Shown piece by piece: positions 1-8,401 of a DNA stretch of 64,000 bases. How positions within the stretch are numbered: the first letter of the stretch is position 1; every line of letters starts with the position of its first letter. A program made the translations under genes and the position numbers. Where the stretch lies: the NCBI GenBank assembly GCA_036323355.1, contig AP028876.1:310001-374000 (forward strand), given 5' to 3'. This DNA is from Gottschalkiaceae bacterium SANA. Lineage in GTDB: Bacteria > Bacillota > Clostridia > Tissierellales > GPF-1. The notes beneath the pieces are model-generated. The model did no database searches and was not told the origin of the DNA. It saw only the letters and a list, made by a program, of their open reading frames with translations.

Positions 1-1407
1 TCGCAAGGGGCTCCAATAATTGTTCCGGTTTCAGTAATTATACTTGGTCTGGTATTTCAAGCACCTAAAGAGAAAGTATTTGCTGGTGCTCTCCGAATGG
101 GGGTTGGATTTACAGCTTTATTTGCTTTAGTTGGGGTTATATTTTCTGCATTAGGACCAGCGGCTAATCAAATGGCTACACGATTTGGATTGGTATTTAC
201 CGTTACTGACCTTGGATGGCCAACGCAATCAGGTATTGTATTTGCAATACCATGGGCAATGGCAGCAATCGCACTTTTTATTGTTCTAAATGCGATTTTA
301 GTTGCTTTAGGTGTTGTGAAAACGTTGAATGTTGATTTTAATAATCATTGGATTTTTGTGTTTTACATGGGTGCGACATATTATATGACGGGTAGCTGGT
401 TGTTAACAGTACTAGTAGGTTTAATTTTCTGGTTCGTATCCTTAAAGATGGCGGATTGGATATACCCAATGATCGATGCATATTATGATATGCCGATGGA
501 TGGAATTACAATTACCCATGCATATTCGATCTTATGGGCACCTATCGGTTTTTTGCTTGATAAATTTTGGGATATGATTCCAGGAATTCGAAATGTTCAA
601 TGGGATCCTGAGTCAATAAAAGAAAAGTGGGGATTCTTTGGAGAGCCAGTTTTTATTGGTTGGATTATTGGATTATTCGTTGGAATTGTAGCATACTTTG
701 AATGGATTCCAACAGGGGCTCAAGTGAGTGCTGCATTAGGTTTAGCTTTTACAGTTTCATTTTTTATGTTGTTATTGCCAAGAGCGGCGGAACTAATTGT
801 TGCTGGAATGGCACCATTATCAGATGCTGTTCGGGTTTTTGTAACAAAGAAGATGCCAGGTCGAGATTTCCATCTTGGATTGGATGCCGCCATCTTGGTC
901 GGCGCACCGGAGCATGTTGCGATTGGGGTATTGACAACACCGATTGCATTTTTGATTGCTTTCTTACTGCCAGGAAATAATATGCTTCCAATGGGTGATG
1001 TTGCAGGGTTATTTATTTTCATCTGTGTTTTTATTACAAATACAAATCGAGGAAATATTTTTAGAGGTTTGTTAAATAGTGCTTTGATATTGATTCCAGT
1101 TTCATTTTGGATTGGATCAACGATGTCAGTTGCAAATATGGCAATTGTTGAAGGTACAGGCTTTGTTCTTCCAGAAGGTGCTGGAATGATTTCATCGTTA
1201 TGTGTTGGGACTACACCTGTTGGATTTGCACTATATCAAGTAAGTTCATTTGTTGCGGGAATTGGAAGCTCTAAGGACCTTATGATAGGTGCTGCGGTAC
1301 TCGGAGTTTTTGCCGCTGTATGGTATTTGATGCGGAATCGACCAGTTGAATATGCACGTGAATTACGAGGTGAACAGACTGGAATAGAAGATTCGGAAGT
1401 AAGTTGA
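1..1407 (+). CDS. PTS galactitol-type EIIC permease (5' end outside window)
   Basis: Membrane channel subunit of a phosphotransferase system: it carries a sugar or polyol inward while the IIB subunit phosphorylates it. The frame is open from base 1 (it begins SQGAPIIVPV), so the first ATG at 97 is internal and the true start lies outside the window. The product is very hydrophobic, with about ten membrane segments, and has the Gly/Pro-rich loops of the GatC/EIIC-Gat family. It is followed after 13 bases by IIB and then IIA, the usual galactitol-type order when subunits are separate. The substrate cannot be read from sequence; galactitol-type IICs serve several polyols and pentoses. The family is confident, the substrate unknown. 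Confidence 0.85.
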   Translation, partial: SQGAPIIVPVSVIILGLVFQAPKEKVFAGALRMGVGFTALFALVGVIFSALGPAANQMATRFGLVFTVTDLGWPTQSGIVFAIPWAMAAIALFIVLNAILVALGVVKTLNVDFNNHWIFVFYMGATYYMTGSWLLTVLVGLIFWFVSLKMADWIYPMIDAYYDMPMDGITITHAYSILWAPIGFLLDKFWDMIPGIRNVQWDPESIKEKWGFFGEPVFIGWIIGLFVGIVAYFEWIPTGAQVSAALGLAFTVSFFMLLLPRAAELIVAGMAPLSDAVRVFVTKKMPGRDFHLGLDAAILVGAPEHVAIGVLTTPIAFLIAFLLPGNNMLPMGDVAGLFIFICVFITNTNRGNIFRGLLNSALILIPVSFWIGSTMSVANMAIVEGTGFVLPEGAGMISSLCVGTTPVGFALYQVSSFVAGIGSSKDLMIGAAVLGVFAAVWYLMRNRPVEYARELRGEQTGIEDSEVS

Positions 1408-1420
1408 TTGAAAAGGAGTT

Positions 1421-1762
1421 ATGAATATGTTTGGAAAGAAAAAAGCAAAACCCAAACAAGTAAAAAGGGAAATCAAAGAGAAAAAAAAGATTATGTTAGT
1501 TTGTGGTTCAGGAATGGTCTCTAGCACCTTGGTTTATCCTATGGTAGAAGAGATTTTAAAAGAAGGTGGTTATCGCTTTGAAATCATTAAAGGTAGCTTT
1601 AATGATGTTAAAAATAATAGCAACATTGCATTGATTTTAACGACGGTGTCACCGCTACCGAGAGAAGTTGTTGAAACTGGAATTCCGATTACTGTTGTAA
1701 CGGCGTTGTTTAGAGGAGATAAAGAGGCTGTAAAAGGGGATATTTTTGGCAAGTTAGGCTGA
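1421..1762 (+). CDS. PTS galactitol-type EIIB component
   Basis: Soluble phosphocarrier that takes phosphate from IIA on a cysteine and passes it to the sugar bound by IIC. Length is 113 residues. After an unusually basic N-terminal stretch (residues 5-23, mostly Lys and Arg) comes the P-loop-like phosphorylation site CGSGMVSS with Cys28, typical of the IIB-Gat/lactose fold. The start ATG has AAAAGGAG just upstream. It sits 13 bases after IIC and about 120 bases before IIA, in one operon. The basic N-terminal extension is longer than in many IIB-Gat proteins and could dock the protein on the membrane; that is inference. Confidence 0.85.
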   Translation: MNMFGKKKAKPKQVKREIKEKKKIMLVCGSGMVSSTLVYPMVEEILKEGGYRFEIIKGSFNDVKNNSNIALILTTVSPLPREVVETGIPITVVTALFRGDKEAVKGDIFGKLG

Positions 1763-1884
1763 ATATCAGATTGTATGAGGAATCTTATAGATTCCTCATA
1801 TGATTGAAAGAAGATCTCATACAAGCTCTTGCTATTGGATGCAAGCAGAAAGTAAAGGACTGCATGTGAGAGGGGATGTTTAAA

Positions 1885-2337
1885 ATGAGTCGAGTGTCGC
1901 TTTCGGGAATTGTGAGCCCGAGTAATATTCGATTAAAAAAATCCGTTGAAAATCGAGAGGAAGCAATTCGATTGGCGGGTGAAGTACTTATTGATAACGG
2001 CATAGTAGAAAATAGTTATGTTGATGCGATGGTTGATTCTTGCAATGAACTGGGTCCATATATCGTACTAGTACCTGGAGTGGCAATACCCCACGCAAGG
2101 CCGGAGTGTGGTGCAAATAAAGTGGGAATCTCGATTGTTACGTTAAATAAACCGATTGTTTTTGGAAATGAAGAAAATGATCCCGTGCATACTGTTATTG
2201 CAATTGCATCGGATAATAATGAAAATCATATCGGGATTATTTCCAGTCTTTCGAAATTCTTAATGGATTCGAAAAGAGTCGAGTTATTGAGAGTTGCAGA
2301 AAATCCTAAAGAGGCAATAGATGCGGTATTAGGATAA
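1885..2337 (+). CDS. PTS EIIA component (fructose/mannitol-type fold)
   Basis: Soluble IIA protein that accepts phosphate from HPr and hands it to the IIB cysteine. The active-site histidine lies in PGVAIPHARP, the hallmark of the PTS EIIA type-2 domain. An ATG at 1876 is in frame but overlaps the ribosome binding site; AGGGG at 1871-1875 is correctly spaced from ATG 1885, so I choose that start (150 residues). It completes the PTS begun upstream. The 3' neighbour is a TIM-barrel protein that may act on the phosphorylated product. Confidence 0.85.
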   Translation: MSRVSLSGIVSPSNIRLKKSVENREEAIRLAGEVLIDNGIVENSYVDAMVDSCNELGPYIVLVPGVAIPHARPECGANKVGISIVTLNKPIVFGNEENDPVHTVIAIASDNNENHIGIISSLSKFLMDSKRVELLRVAENPKEAIDAVLG

Positions 2338-2381
2338 AAACTAGCATACTGGAAGAGAAAATGTGTCTTAGGGGGATTCAA

Positions 2382-3050
2382 ATGAATACTGAATTGTTAG
2401 TTATGTTGGTACAAAATGATGAAACTGTAGAAAATGCGTATGAATTATTTCAAGAAGCGAAGGAACTTGCAGTTTCGAACTGGGGATTTAAAGATGTTGG
2501 ATTGCCAAAAGAAAGAATGATTCAACTGGTAAAAGCGATGAAAGAAGCGGGTAAAACCACGTACCTTGAAGTAATGAGTCCAGATGAAAAAGGTGGACTT
2601 GAAAGTGCTCAATTAGCTATAGATTGTGGATTTGATGTTGTTGTAGGTTCGGTTTACGCGGATTCAATTAATGAACTGTTAAGTAACTCACCCGCAAAAT
2701 ATTATCCTTTTATGGGCCAACTAGAAGGACATCCAGCTTCATTAGTTGGAACTGTTGATGAAATTATTCAACATGGAAAAATGATGTTGAGTAAAGGGGT
2801 TGATGGCCTAACGATTCCAACGTATCGGTTCGTGGGAAACAAGCGTAAGCTTATTGAAGCTGTAGCGTCCGAGATTGATGTTCCAGTTATTTCGGCAGGT
2901 AGTGTAAATTCATTCGGTAGGGTGGATGAGCTGAAGGATGCTGGGATTTGGGGAATTACGATAGGTAGTGCTTTTTTTACTAAGAACTTTAAACCAAATG
3001 GGTCATTCAACGATAATATTCAAGTGGTTGCAGAATGGTTGCAGAAATAA
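2382..3050 (+). CDS. TIM-barrel protein of unassigned function, linked to the PTS
   Basis: About 222 residues with alternating beta/alpha pattern and a C-terminal phosphate-binding signature (ISAGSVNSFGRV then GITIGSAFF) like HisA/HisF, NanE and pentulose-phosphate epimerase or aldolase barrels. Start ATG 2382 is chosen because AGGGGG at 2370-2375 is correctly spaced; the upstream in-frame ATG 2361 has no such site. It is the last gene of the PTS unit and ends before a strong terminator. Genomic position suggests an aldolase or epimerase acting on the phosphorylated sugar made by the PTS. I do not recognise a specific family, and the catalytic lysine of class I aldolases cannot be assigned with confidence. 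Confidence 0.55.
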   Translation: MNTELLVMLVQNDETVENAYELFQEAKELAVSNWGFKDVGLPKERMIQLVKAMKEAGKTTYLEVMSPDEKGGLESAQLAIDCGFDVVVGSVYADSINELLSNSPAKYYPFMGQLEGHPASLVGTVDEIIQHGKMMLSKGVDGLTIPTYRFVGNKRKLIEAVASEIDVPVISAGSVNSFGRVDELKDAGIWGITIGSAFFTKNFKPNGSFNDNIQVVAEWLQK

Positions 3051-3072
3051 ATGAAAGTTATAAAGATAAAGA

Positions 3073-3096
3073 GCAGACCTTTGGGTCTGCTTTTTT
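3073..3096 (+). terminator. Intrinsic terminator of the PTS operon
   Basis: Perfect 7-bp stem GCAGACC/GGGTCTGC-type with a TTT loop followed by six T residues, 22 bases after the TIM-barrel gene. Confidence 0.9.
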
Positions 3097-3235
3097 GTGT
3101 AAATTGAATAATAATACAAAAATTGCATATTGATTTCTGTATCAAACTAGAGTAAAATACATCTGTTGTTCTAGTTAAGAACCGCTAATTTGTTGGAGTT
3201 ATATTAATTACTTGATGCAGGAAGATGAGGGAAAC

Positions 3236-4912
3236 ATGTCACAATTCAAACCAAAATTATTCAGTACTATGCAAAAATACACAAAAGAACAATTGATTGC
3301 AGATTGCACATCTGGTGTAATTGTAGCGATTATTGCTTTACCGTTGTCGATTGCTTTAGCAATTGCATCCGGGGTTACACCGGAAAAGGGATTACATACA
3401 GCTATCATTGCAGGCTTTTTAATTTCTTTACTAGGCGGTAGCCGCGTGCAGATTGGGGGACCCACGGGTGCCTTTATGGTAATTGTTTATGGAATCGTCA
3501 TGGAGTTTGGCATTGATGGATTGATTATCTCCACGATTATGGCAGGACTGATGATGATTCTGATGGGTGTGCTGAGATTGGGAAATATGATTAAGTTCAT
3601 TCCTTATCCCATCACAACGGGATTTACCAGTGGGATTGCATTGGTAATCTTTTCATCACAGATGAAGGACTTATTTGGACTACAGATTGCAGAAGTACCG
3701 GTTGAGTTTATTGGGAAATGGCAGGCATATTTTGGAGCTGCTGGATCTTTAGATTGGACAACTATGGGTATTGGTTTGCTTGCGCTTTTAATTATCATTG
3801 GCTGGCCCAAAGTCAATCAGAAAGTGCCAGGTGCTTTTGTTGCACTGGTTGTTACATCGGTTATTGTACAAATTTTCCATTTGGATATTGCGACCATTGG
3901 ATCGAAGTTTGGTGTGCTATCATCCAGCCTCCCATCACTGCAAGTACCAGAGTTGTCTGTCGATAAAATACGTTTGTTGGTTGGACCAGCTTTTACCATT
4001 GCTATTCTAGGGTCGATGGAATCTTTATTGTCGGCAGTCGTCTCTGATGGGATGATCGGTGGCAAGCATCGATCTAATATGGAATTAATTGCACAGGGTG
4101 TTGCCAATATCGCTTCGGGATTATTTGGTGGCATTCCTGCGACTGGTGCCATTGCAAGAACGGTTGCCAATATCAAAAACGGTGGACGCACGCCTGTTGC
4201 TGGCATGGTGCACGCGCTGGTTCTATTGTTGATTCTCGTATTGTTTATGCCCCTTGCTCAGATGGTTCCACTTACGACATTGGCGGCTATTTTGATTATG
4301 GTTGCAGTAAATATGAGTGAATGGAGAGAGTTTCAAGCGATTCTTAAGACACCAAAAAGTGACGTCTTGGTCTTGTTGACCACCTTTTCTATCACAGTAT
4401 TGGTGGATTTGGTACAAGCAATTGAGGTTGGAATTGTTTTGGCCGCATTTCTATTCGTCAAGCGAATGGCGGATGTCTCAGAGGTTCAAATTGGTACAAT
4501 TGATGCTGCGGAAGAGTTGGATGGAGAAGATGGATCTTCTTATGAAAAGTCCAGTGAACGCAGGAAAATAGCACCAGGCATTCAGGTTTATGAGATCAAT
4601 GGACCCTTTTTCTTTGGAGCTGCCGATAAATTTATTGAAGCGCTTAATGGCCTTGGTTATCACACGGATGGATTGATTATTGGAATGAAGAATGTACCCG
4701 CCATGGATGCGACAGCTTTACATGCATTCAAAAGGATGTTGAAGATGTGCGAAGCGCATCATATCGAAGTTTTTGTTTCGGGCCTTGGGCCACAACCCAT
4801 GCAGGTCCTCAAGAGAGCGGGGATTATGGATTTAATGGGGGAAGAACGATTCTTCACAGATCTAGATGATGCATTGCTTCATGCAAAAGTACAATTACCG
4901 AAAGCCTGTTGA
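3236..4912 (+). CDS. SulP-family anion transporter with STAS domain
   Basis: Inner-membrane transporter for sulfate, bicarbonate or related anions (SLC26/SulP). About 558 residues: a hydrophobic N-terminal transport domain with 10-14 helices (includes the SulP-type stretch GGSRVQIGGPTGAF), then a cytoplasmic STAS domain from about residue 445 to the end (LIIGMKNVPAMDATALHAF). Starts at TTG 3212 and ATG 3215 are possible, but GAGGGA immediately before ATG 3236 makes MSQFKPK the best N-terminus. It has its own terminator on each side and so is probably monocistronic. Substrate cannot be decided; bacterial SulP proteins include sulfate and Na+-dependent bicarbonate carriers. Confidence 0.85.
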   Translation: MSQFKPKLFSTMQKYTKEQLIADCTSGVIVAIIALPLSIALAIASGVTPEKGLHTAIIAGFLISLLGGSRVQIGGPTGAFMVIVYGIVMEFGIDGLIISTIMAGLMMILMGVLRLGNMIKFIPYPITTGFTSGIALVIFSSQMKDLFGLQIAEVPVEFIGKWQAYFGAAGSLDWTTMGIGLLALLIIIGWPKVNQKVPGAFVALVVTSVIVQIFHLDIATIGSKFGVLSSSLPSLQVPELSVDKIRLLVGPAFTIAILGSMESLLSAVVSDGMIGGKHRSNMELIAQGVANIASGLFGGIPATGAIARTVANIKNGGRTPVAGMVHALVLLLILVLFMPLAQMVPLTTLAAILIMVAVNMSEWREFQAILKTPKSDVLVLLTTFSITVLVDLVQAIEVGIVLAAFLFVKRMADVSEVQIGTIDAAEELDGEDGSSYEKSSERRKIAPGIQVYEINGPFFFGAADKFIEALNGLGYHTDGLIIGMKNVPAMDATALHAFKRMLKMCEAHHIEVFVSGLGPQPMQVLKRAGIMDLMGEERFFTDLDDALLHAKVQLPKAC

Positions 4913-4927
4913 AAAACAGGCTTTTTT
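4901..4927 (+). terminator. Intrinsic terminator after sulP
   Basis: Stem AAAGCCTGTT/AACAGGCTTT with a GAAA loop and seven T residues. The left arm contains the last codons and the TGA stop of the SulP gene. Confidence 0.85.
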
Positions 4928-4947
4928 TATTTGAGAAAGGAAAACGT

Positions 4948-4976
4948 TTGCGGATCCACAGGGAGTATGCTACGAT
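4948..4976 (+). promoter_or_regulatory. Promoter of the tetR-GH1-GPH unit
   Basis: TTGCGG at 4948-4953 and TACGAT at 4971-4976 are separated by 17 bases. The -35 overlaps a weak cre-like sequence (4939-4952, 8 of 11 fixed positions of the CcpA consensus), which would fit a sugar operon but is not strong evidence. Confidence 0.55.
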
Positions 4977-4978
4977 AT

Positions 4979-5001
4979 AAATGTCACACAATGTGACATT
5001 T
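4979..5001. promoter_or_regulatory. Palindromic operator, probable TetR autoregulation site
   Basis: Perfect inverted repeat AAATGTCACA-CAA-TGTGACATTT starting 2 bases after the predicted -10 and ending before the GGAGG of the tetR gene. Position and symmetry fit a dimeric TetR repressor blocking its own promoter and hence the downstream glycosidase and symporter genes. Confidence 0.75.
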
Positions 5002-5013
5002 ATGGAGGTAACC

Positions 5014-5646
5014 ATGTCAGAGAAACGAGCAAACACGAAAGAGAGAATTCTGCAAGAGGCTTATAGGCTTTTATTGGTAACGGGGCTTCATGAAACGTCG
5101 ATGGAAGAGATCGCTGAAGCTAGTGGATGTACGAGACGAACTTTGTATCGGTATTTTCCTTCAAAGGATGAGTTGATCTTTGAGGTTGTGATACGCGTCA
5201 TAAGAGACTGGAATCTTGTGCAGAAGGAAATTTTCGCTTCGCTTTCGGGGGTGGGGATGGACCAGGTGGAAATGTATCTGAAAGCACTTGTAGCGCATAT
5301 GGAAAAAAGATTGGATACCATGCGGTTTTTGAGCGGCTTTGATTTTTATTTTCAAGACCATTCAACTCTGCAATGTAGCGATGATGTAAAATCACGCTTT
5401 AATCAAGTTTCTCATGGTGGACATGCGTATCTTCGAATCTTGATTAAACGGGGAATGACAGATGGAAGTCTGTTTTACTCTGGAGAATTAGATATTTTGG
5501 TCTCTACAATTTCGCAGGTTTTGTGGAGCTTTGGCCAGCGAGTGGCTCTTCGAGGAAATCAAATCGAGGAAGAGGACCATGTCTCACGAATGAAACTGAT
5601 CGAGTGTCAGATCGATTTATATATTCAAGCACTTAAAAGACCATAA
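5014..5646 (+). CDS. TetR/AcrR-family transcriptional regulator
   Basis: Probable repressor of its own operon. The N-terminal helix-turn-helix (about residues 10-55) has the TetR pattern: KERILQEAYRLLL, MEEIAEASGCTRRTLYRYF, SKDELIFEV. The rest is a helical ligand and dimer domain. Start ATG 5014 is chosen because GGAGG at 5004-5008 precedes it; the frame is open to 4981, but that ATG lies inside the palindromic operator. It lies 11 bases before the GH1 glycosidase gene and is probably cotranscribed with it and the GPH symporter, so the inducer is likely a glycoside or its product. That is inference from context only. Confidence 0.85.
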   Translation: MSEKRANTKERILQEAYRLLLVTGLHETSMEEIAEASGCTRRTLYRYFPSKDELIFEVVIRVIRDWNLVQKEIFASLSGVGMDQVEMYLKALVAHMEKRLDTMRFLSGFDFYFQDHSTLQCSDDVKSRFNQVSHGGHAYLRILIKRGMTDGSLFYSGELDILVSTISQVLWSFGQRVALRGNQIEEEDHVSRMKLIECQIDLYIQALKRP

Positions 5647-5657
5647 GGAGGAAAACC

Positions 5658-6977
5658 ATGAAATCATTTCAATTACCATCCTCTTTTTTAATGGGGGCTG
5701 CAACGGCTGCAACGCAAATAGAGGGGGGCGACATCAACAGCAATTGGTATGCCTGGTCTCTTGCTGGCAAAATAAAAAATGGAGAAAGTAGTATTGTTGC
5801 GACGGATCATTGGAATCGAGTGGAAGAGGATATTTCCCTCATGAAGGAACTGAATCTTGGAATTTATCGTATGAGTATCGAATGGAGCCGGATTGAACCT
5901 GAGGAAGGGAAATGGTCCCAAGACGGCATCGAGCATTATCGAAATGAATTGACGCTGCTGAAGGCTGCGGGCATTGAGCCACTGGTGAGTCTTCATCACT
6001 TTTCTAGCCCTCAGTGGTTTGAGGAGTTGGGTGGATGGGCCAATCCTAAATCTGTAAAACGATTTGAGCGTTTTGTAGAAAAAACAGTGGCAAGCTTGGG
6101 TGATTTGGTTGCCGAGTATTGTACCATCAATGAACCGAATGTATTGGCAACAGGGTCTTATATGGACGGAGATTTTCCACCCGGTCACCACGATGATCTA
6201 AAGGGATACTTTGCTGCATCAAAGCATATGATTCTTGCCCATTTGATAGTCTATGAAAAAATTCATACTATTCGAAGACAAAGAGGATTTGAAGGAGAGA
6301 CAAAGGTTGGTTTTGCCCATCATGCGGCAGTGCTGACGATAGATTCAAAGAACCCATTGACCAATCTGAGTAGAAAAATGATGGATTATTCATTTCATGA
6401 TCTCTTTATTAAGGGGTTTGTGGAAGGGAAGCTCGTTATCCCCATTGGTTCTGCTTATCCACATGGAAAAGGACAGTTTTGTGATTTTTTGGGGATTAAT
6501 TACTATTCTAGACATGTCATTAAGAATTCTTGGAATCCCGCCATGCTTTTTGGAAAGGTGATGGTGGACGATACTCTTACTGACGAGCAAACAAACGATA
6601 TGGGTTGGGAGATCTATCCACAAGGATTGTTCGAAGTGATAGAACCCTTGTATAAGGCGTATCATTTGCCTGTGTATATCACCGAAAATGGAATTCCTGA
6701 TCAGGCAGATCATAAGCGTGCGAAATTTATTTATGATCATCTACAACAAGTTGAGAAACTGATTGAATCAGGTGTAGATGTGCAGAGATATTATTATTGG
6801 TCCTTGCTGGATAATTTAGAATGGCATGATGGTTATGATCCCCGGTTTGGGTTGATTGAGGTCGATTATGAAACTTTGGAAAGAAGAGTACGTAGAAGTG
6901 GCAAGTTCTATGGAGAAGTTTGTAAGGGGAAGAAAATTACGGATGAAATAATAGAAACTTATTTACTGGAGGAATAA
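5658..6977 (+). CDS. Glycoside hydrolase family 1 (probable beta-glucosidase)
   Basis: Cytoplasmic retaining beta-glycosidase, 439 residues, full length for GH1. Acid/base Glu159 lies in TINEPN and nucleophile Glu343 in ITENG. The C-terminal substrate region has NLEW followed by GYDPRFGL, the form typical of enzymes acting on unphosphorylated sugars, and I see no clear phospho-sugar loop. That agrees with its partner, a GPH cation symporter starting 1 base after the stop codon, which delivers unmodified glycoside. Likely role: cleavage of a beta-glucoside or beta-galactoside imported by the symporter, under control of the upstream TetR repressor. Confidence 0.9.
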   Translation: MKSFQLPSSFLMGAATAATQIEGGDINSNWYAWSLAGKIKNGESSIVATDHWNRVEEDISLMKELNLGIYRMSIEWSRIEPEEGKWSQDGIEHYRNELTLLKAAGIEPLVSLHHFSSPQWFEELGGWANPKSVKRFERFVEKTVASLGDLVAEYCTINEPNVLATGSYMDGDFPPGHHDDLKGYFAASKHMILAHLIVYEKIHTIRRQRGFEGETKVGFAHHAAVLTIDSKNPLTNLSRKMMDYSFHDLFIKGFVEGKLVIPIGSAYPHGKGQFCDFLGINYYSRHVIKNSWNPAMLFGKVMVDDTLTDEQTNDMGWEIYPQGLFEVIEPLYKAYHLPVYITENGIPDQADHKRAKFIYDHLQQVEKLIESGVDVQRYYYWSLLDNLEWHDGYDPRFGLIEVDYETLERRVRRSGKFYGEVCKGKKITDEIIETYLLEE

Positions 6978-6978
6978 G

Positions 6979-8325
6979 ATGAAACCATTGTCGATGCGTA
7001 TAAAAATTGGATATGGATTGGGTGATTTGGCAAGTAATTTTTTGTTCCAACTTACGGTGATTTATCTTTTGTTCTTCTATACAGATATTTTGAAAATATC
7101 TGCAATTTCGGCGGGGATGATTTTCTTGCTAGCACGCATCTGGGATGCGATCAATGATCCAGTGATGGGTTTGGTTGTAGATCATACGAAATCCAAACAT
7201 GGCAAGGCGCGGGTGTATTTGCTTTATGGCTCTCTCCCCTTGGCCATAGCAACAGTCATGATGTTTCAAGTTCCGGGATTTTCTCAGGCTGGGCGGGTCG
7301 CTTATGCCCTTGTCACCTATATTTTGTGGGGGATGCTTTACACCTTAGTGAATATTCCTTACTCGTCTTTAACCGCTTCTTTGACGCAAGATCCTCAGGA
7401 GAGAACCAGTTTGTCTTCTATTAGAATGATCTTTATGTTGATTGGTGTTATTTGTGTTTCTGTGCTTGTGGAGCCGATTGTATCAAGCTATGAGCAACCG
7501 GCAGTTGGCTACCGAGTTGTAGCGATTTTCTTTGCTGTCCTTTCCTTTGTTTTCTTCCAACTTTGTTTTCTTTCGACAAAGGTGGCGAAAGAAGACCAAG
7601 GGACAGAAGAGAATGCCTACTCGATCAAAGAAGTTTGGCCGATCCTTCTGAAGAATGGTCCCTTGCTTATCATTGCGGTCACCTCGCTTTTTGGATCCAT
7701 GGCGAGCTTTATTCGGGAGACTGCGGCGATCTACTTTGTAAATTACAATGTGGGTAGAAGTGAAATGCTTCCTTTATTTCTTGGGGTAGTGGTACTTTCC
7801 ATGGTTGTAGGAAATCTTATTCTTCCGCGGATCACGGAGCGTTTTGATAAGAAAGGGGCTTATTACATCGGTACTGCGATTGCGGTAATTGGCTCACTCT
7901 TGTTTCACTTCACGCCGATATCAAACTTGACAATGATCATGGTTTTAGCGGCGGTGAGTAGTGTTGGATTTGCAATGGTTGGAACCTTGGGCTGGTCCAT
8001 GGTGCCGGACACTGTAGAGTATGGGGAGTACAAAACCGGGGTGCGAACGGAAGGCATCATTTATGCGGTATTTAGTTTCAGCCAAAAGTTGGCGACAGCA
8101 GTTGCGGGACTTTTGGTTGCTACGATTTTGGAGACAACGGATTATGTTGCCAATGCTGCAATTCAGAGTCCTGAAACTCTAAATGGGATCTTGAGTACAC
8201 TAACGATTATTCCCATTACCTTGGTCTTGATTTCAGCAGTTGCTGTGCATTTTTACAAGATTGATCGCGTATTTTTCAAGGAAATACAAGATAAACTTGA
8301 AATCGAGAACAGGAAGCAAGCGTAA
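6979..8325 (+). CDS. GPH-family sugar:cation symporter
   Basis: Twelve-helix membrane transporter of the glycoside-pentoside-hexuronide family (MelB/YicJ-like), 448 residues. Features include the N-terminal GYGLGDLASN motif, the acidic/polar stretch ARIWDAINDPVMG in helix 2 and the central cytoplasmic loop. It starts 1 base after the GH1 stop, preceded by GGAGGAA in the end of the glycosidase gene, so expression is coupled. It imports a glycoside with Na+ or H+ for hydrolysis by the GH1 enzyme. The exact sugar is unknown. Confidence 0.9.
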   Translation: MKPLSMRIKIGYGLGDLASNFLFQLTVIYLLFFYTDILKISAISAGMIFLLARIWDAINDPVMGLVVDHTKSKHGKARVYLLYGSLPLAIATVMMFQVPGFSQAGRVAYALVTYILWGMLYTLVNIPYSSLTASLTQDPQERTSLSSIRMIFMLIGVICVSVLVEPIVSSYEQPAVGYRVVAIFFAVLSFVFFQLCFLSTKVAKEDQGTEENAYSIKEVWPILLKNGPLLIIAVTSLFGSMASFIRETAAIYFVNYNVGRSEMLPLFLGVVVLSMVVGNLILPRITERFDKKGAYYIGTAIAVIGSLLFHFTPISNLTMIMVLAAVSSVGFAMVGTLGWSMVPDTVEYGEYKTGVRTEGIIYAVFSFSQKLATAVAGLLVATILETTDYVANAAIQSPETLNGILSTLTIIPITLVLISAVAVHFYKIDRVFFKEIQDKLEIENRKQA

Positions 8326-8346
8326 AATGCAAATAGAGATAGAGAC

Positions 8347-8380
8347 AAAGAAAGAACTCACTTGCGTGAGTTCTTTCTTT
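8347..8380. terminator. Bidirectional terminator between GPH and kdgT genes
   Basis: A 15-bp perfect stem (arms 8347-8361 and 8366-8380, loop TTGC) between two convergent genes. The arms are T-rich at their 3' ends on both strands. Confidence 0.85.
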
Positions 8381-8401
8381 GTTGTTAGCTTTTATATTTG
8401 A

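Noticed and set aside
3212-3235. Longer N-terminus of the SulP protein
   Set aside because: The ribosome binding site GAGGGA is placed for ATG 3236; the upstream codons are not family-like.
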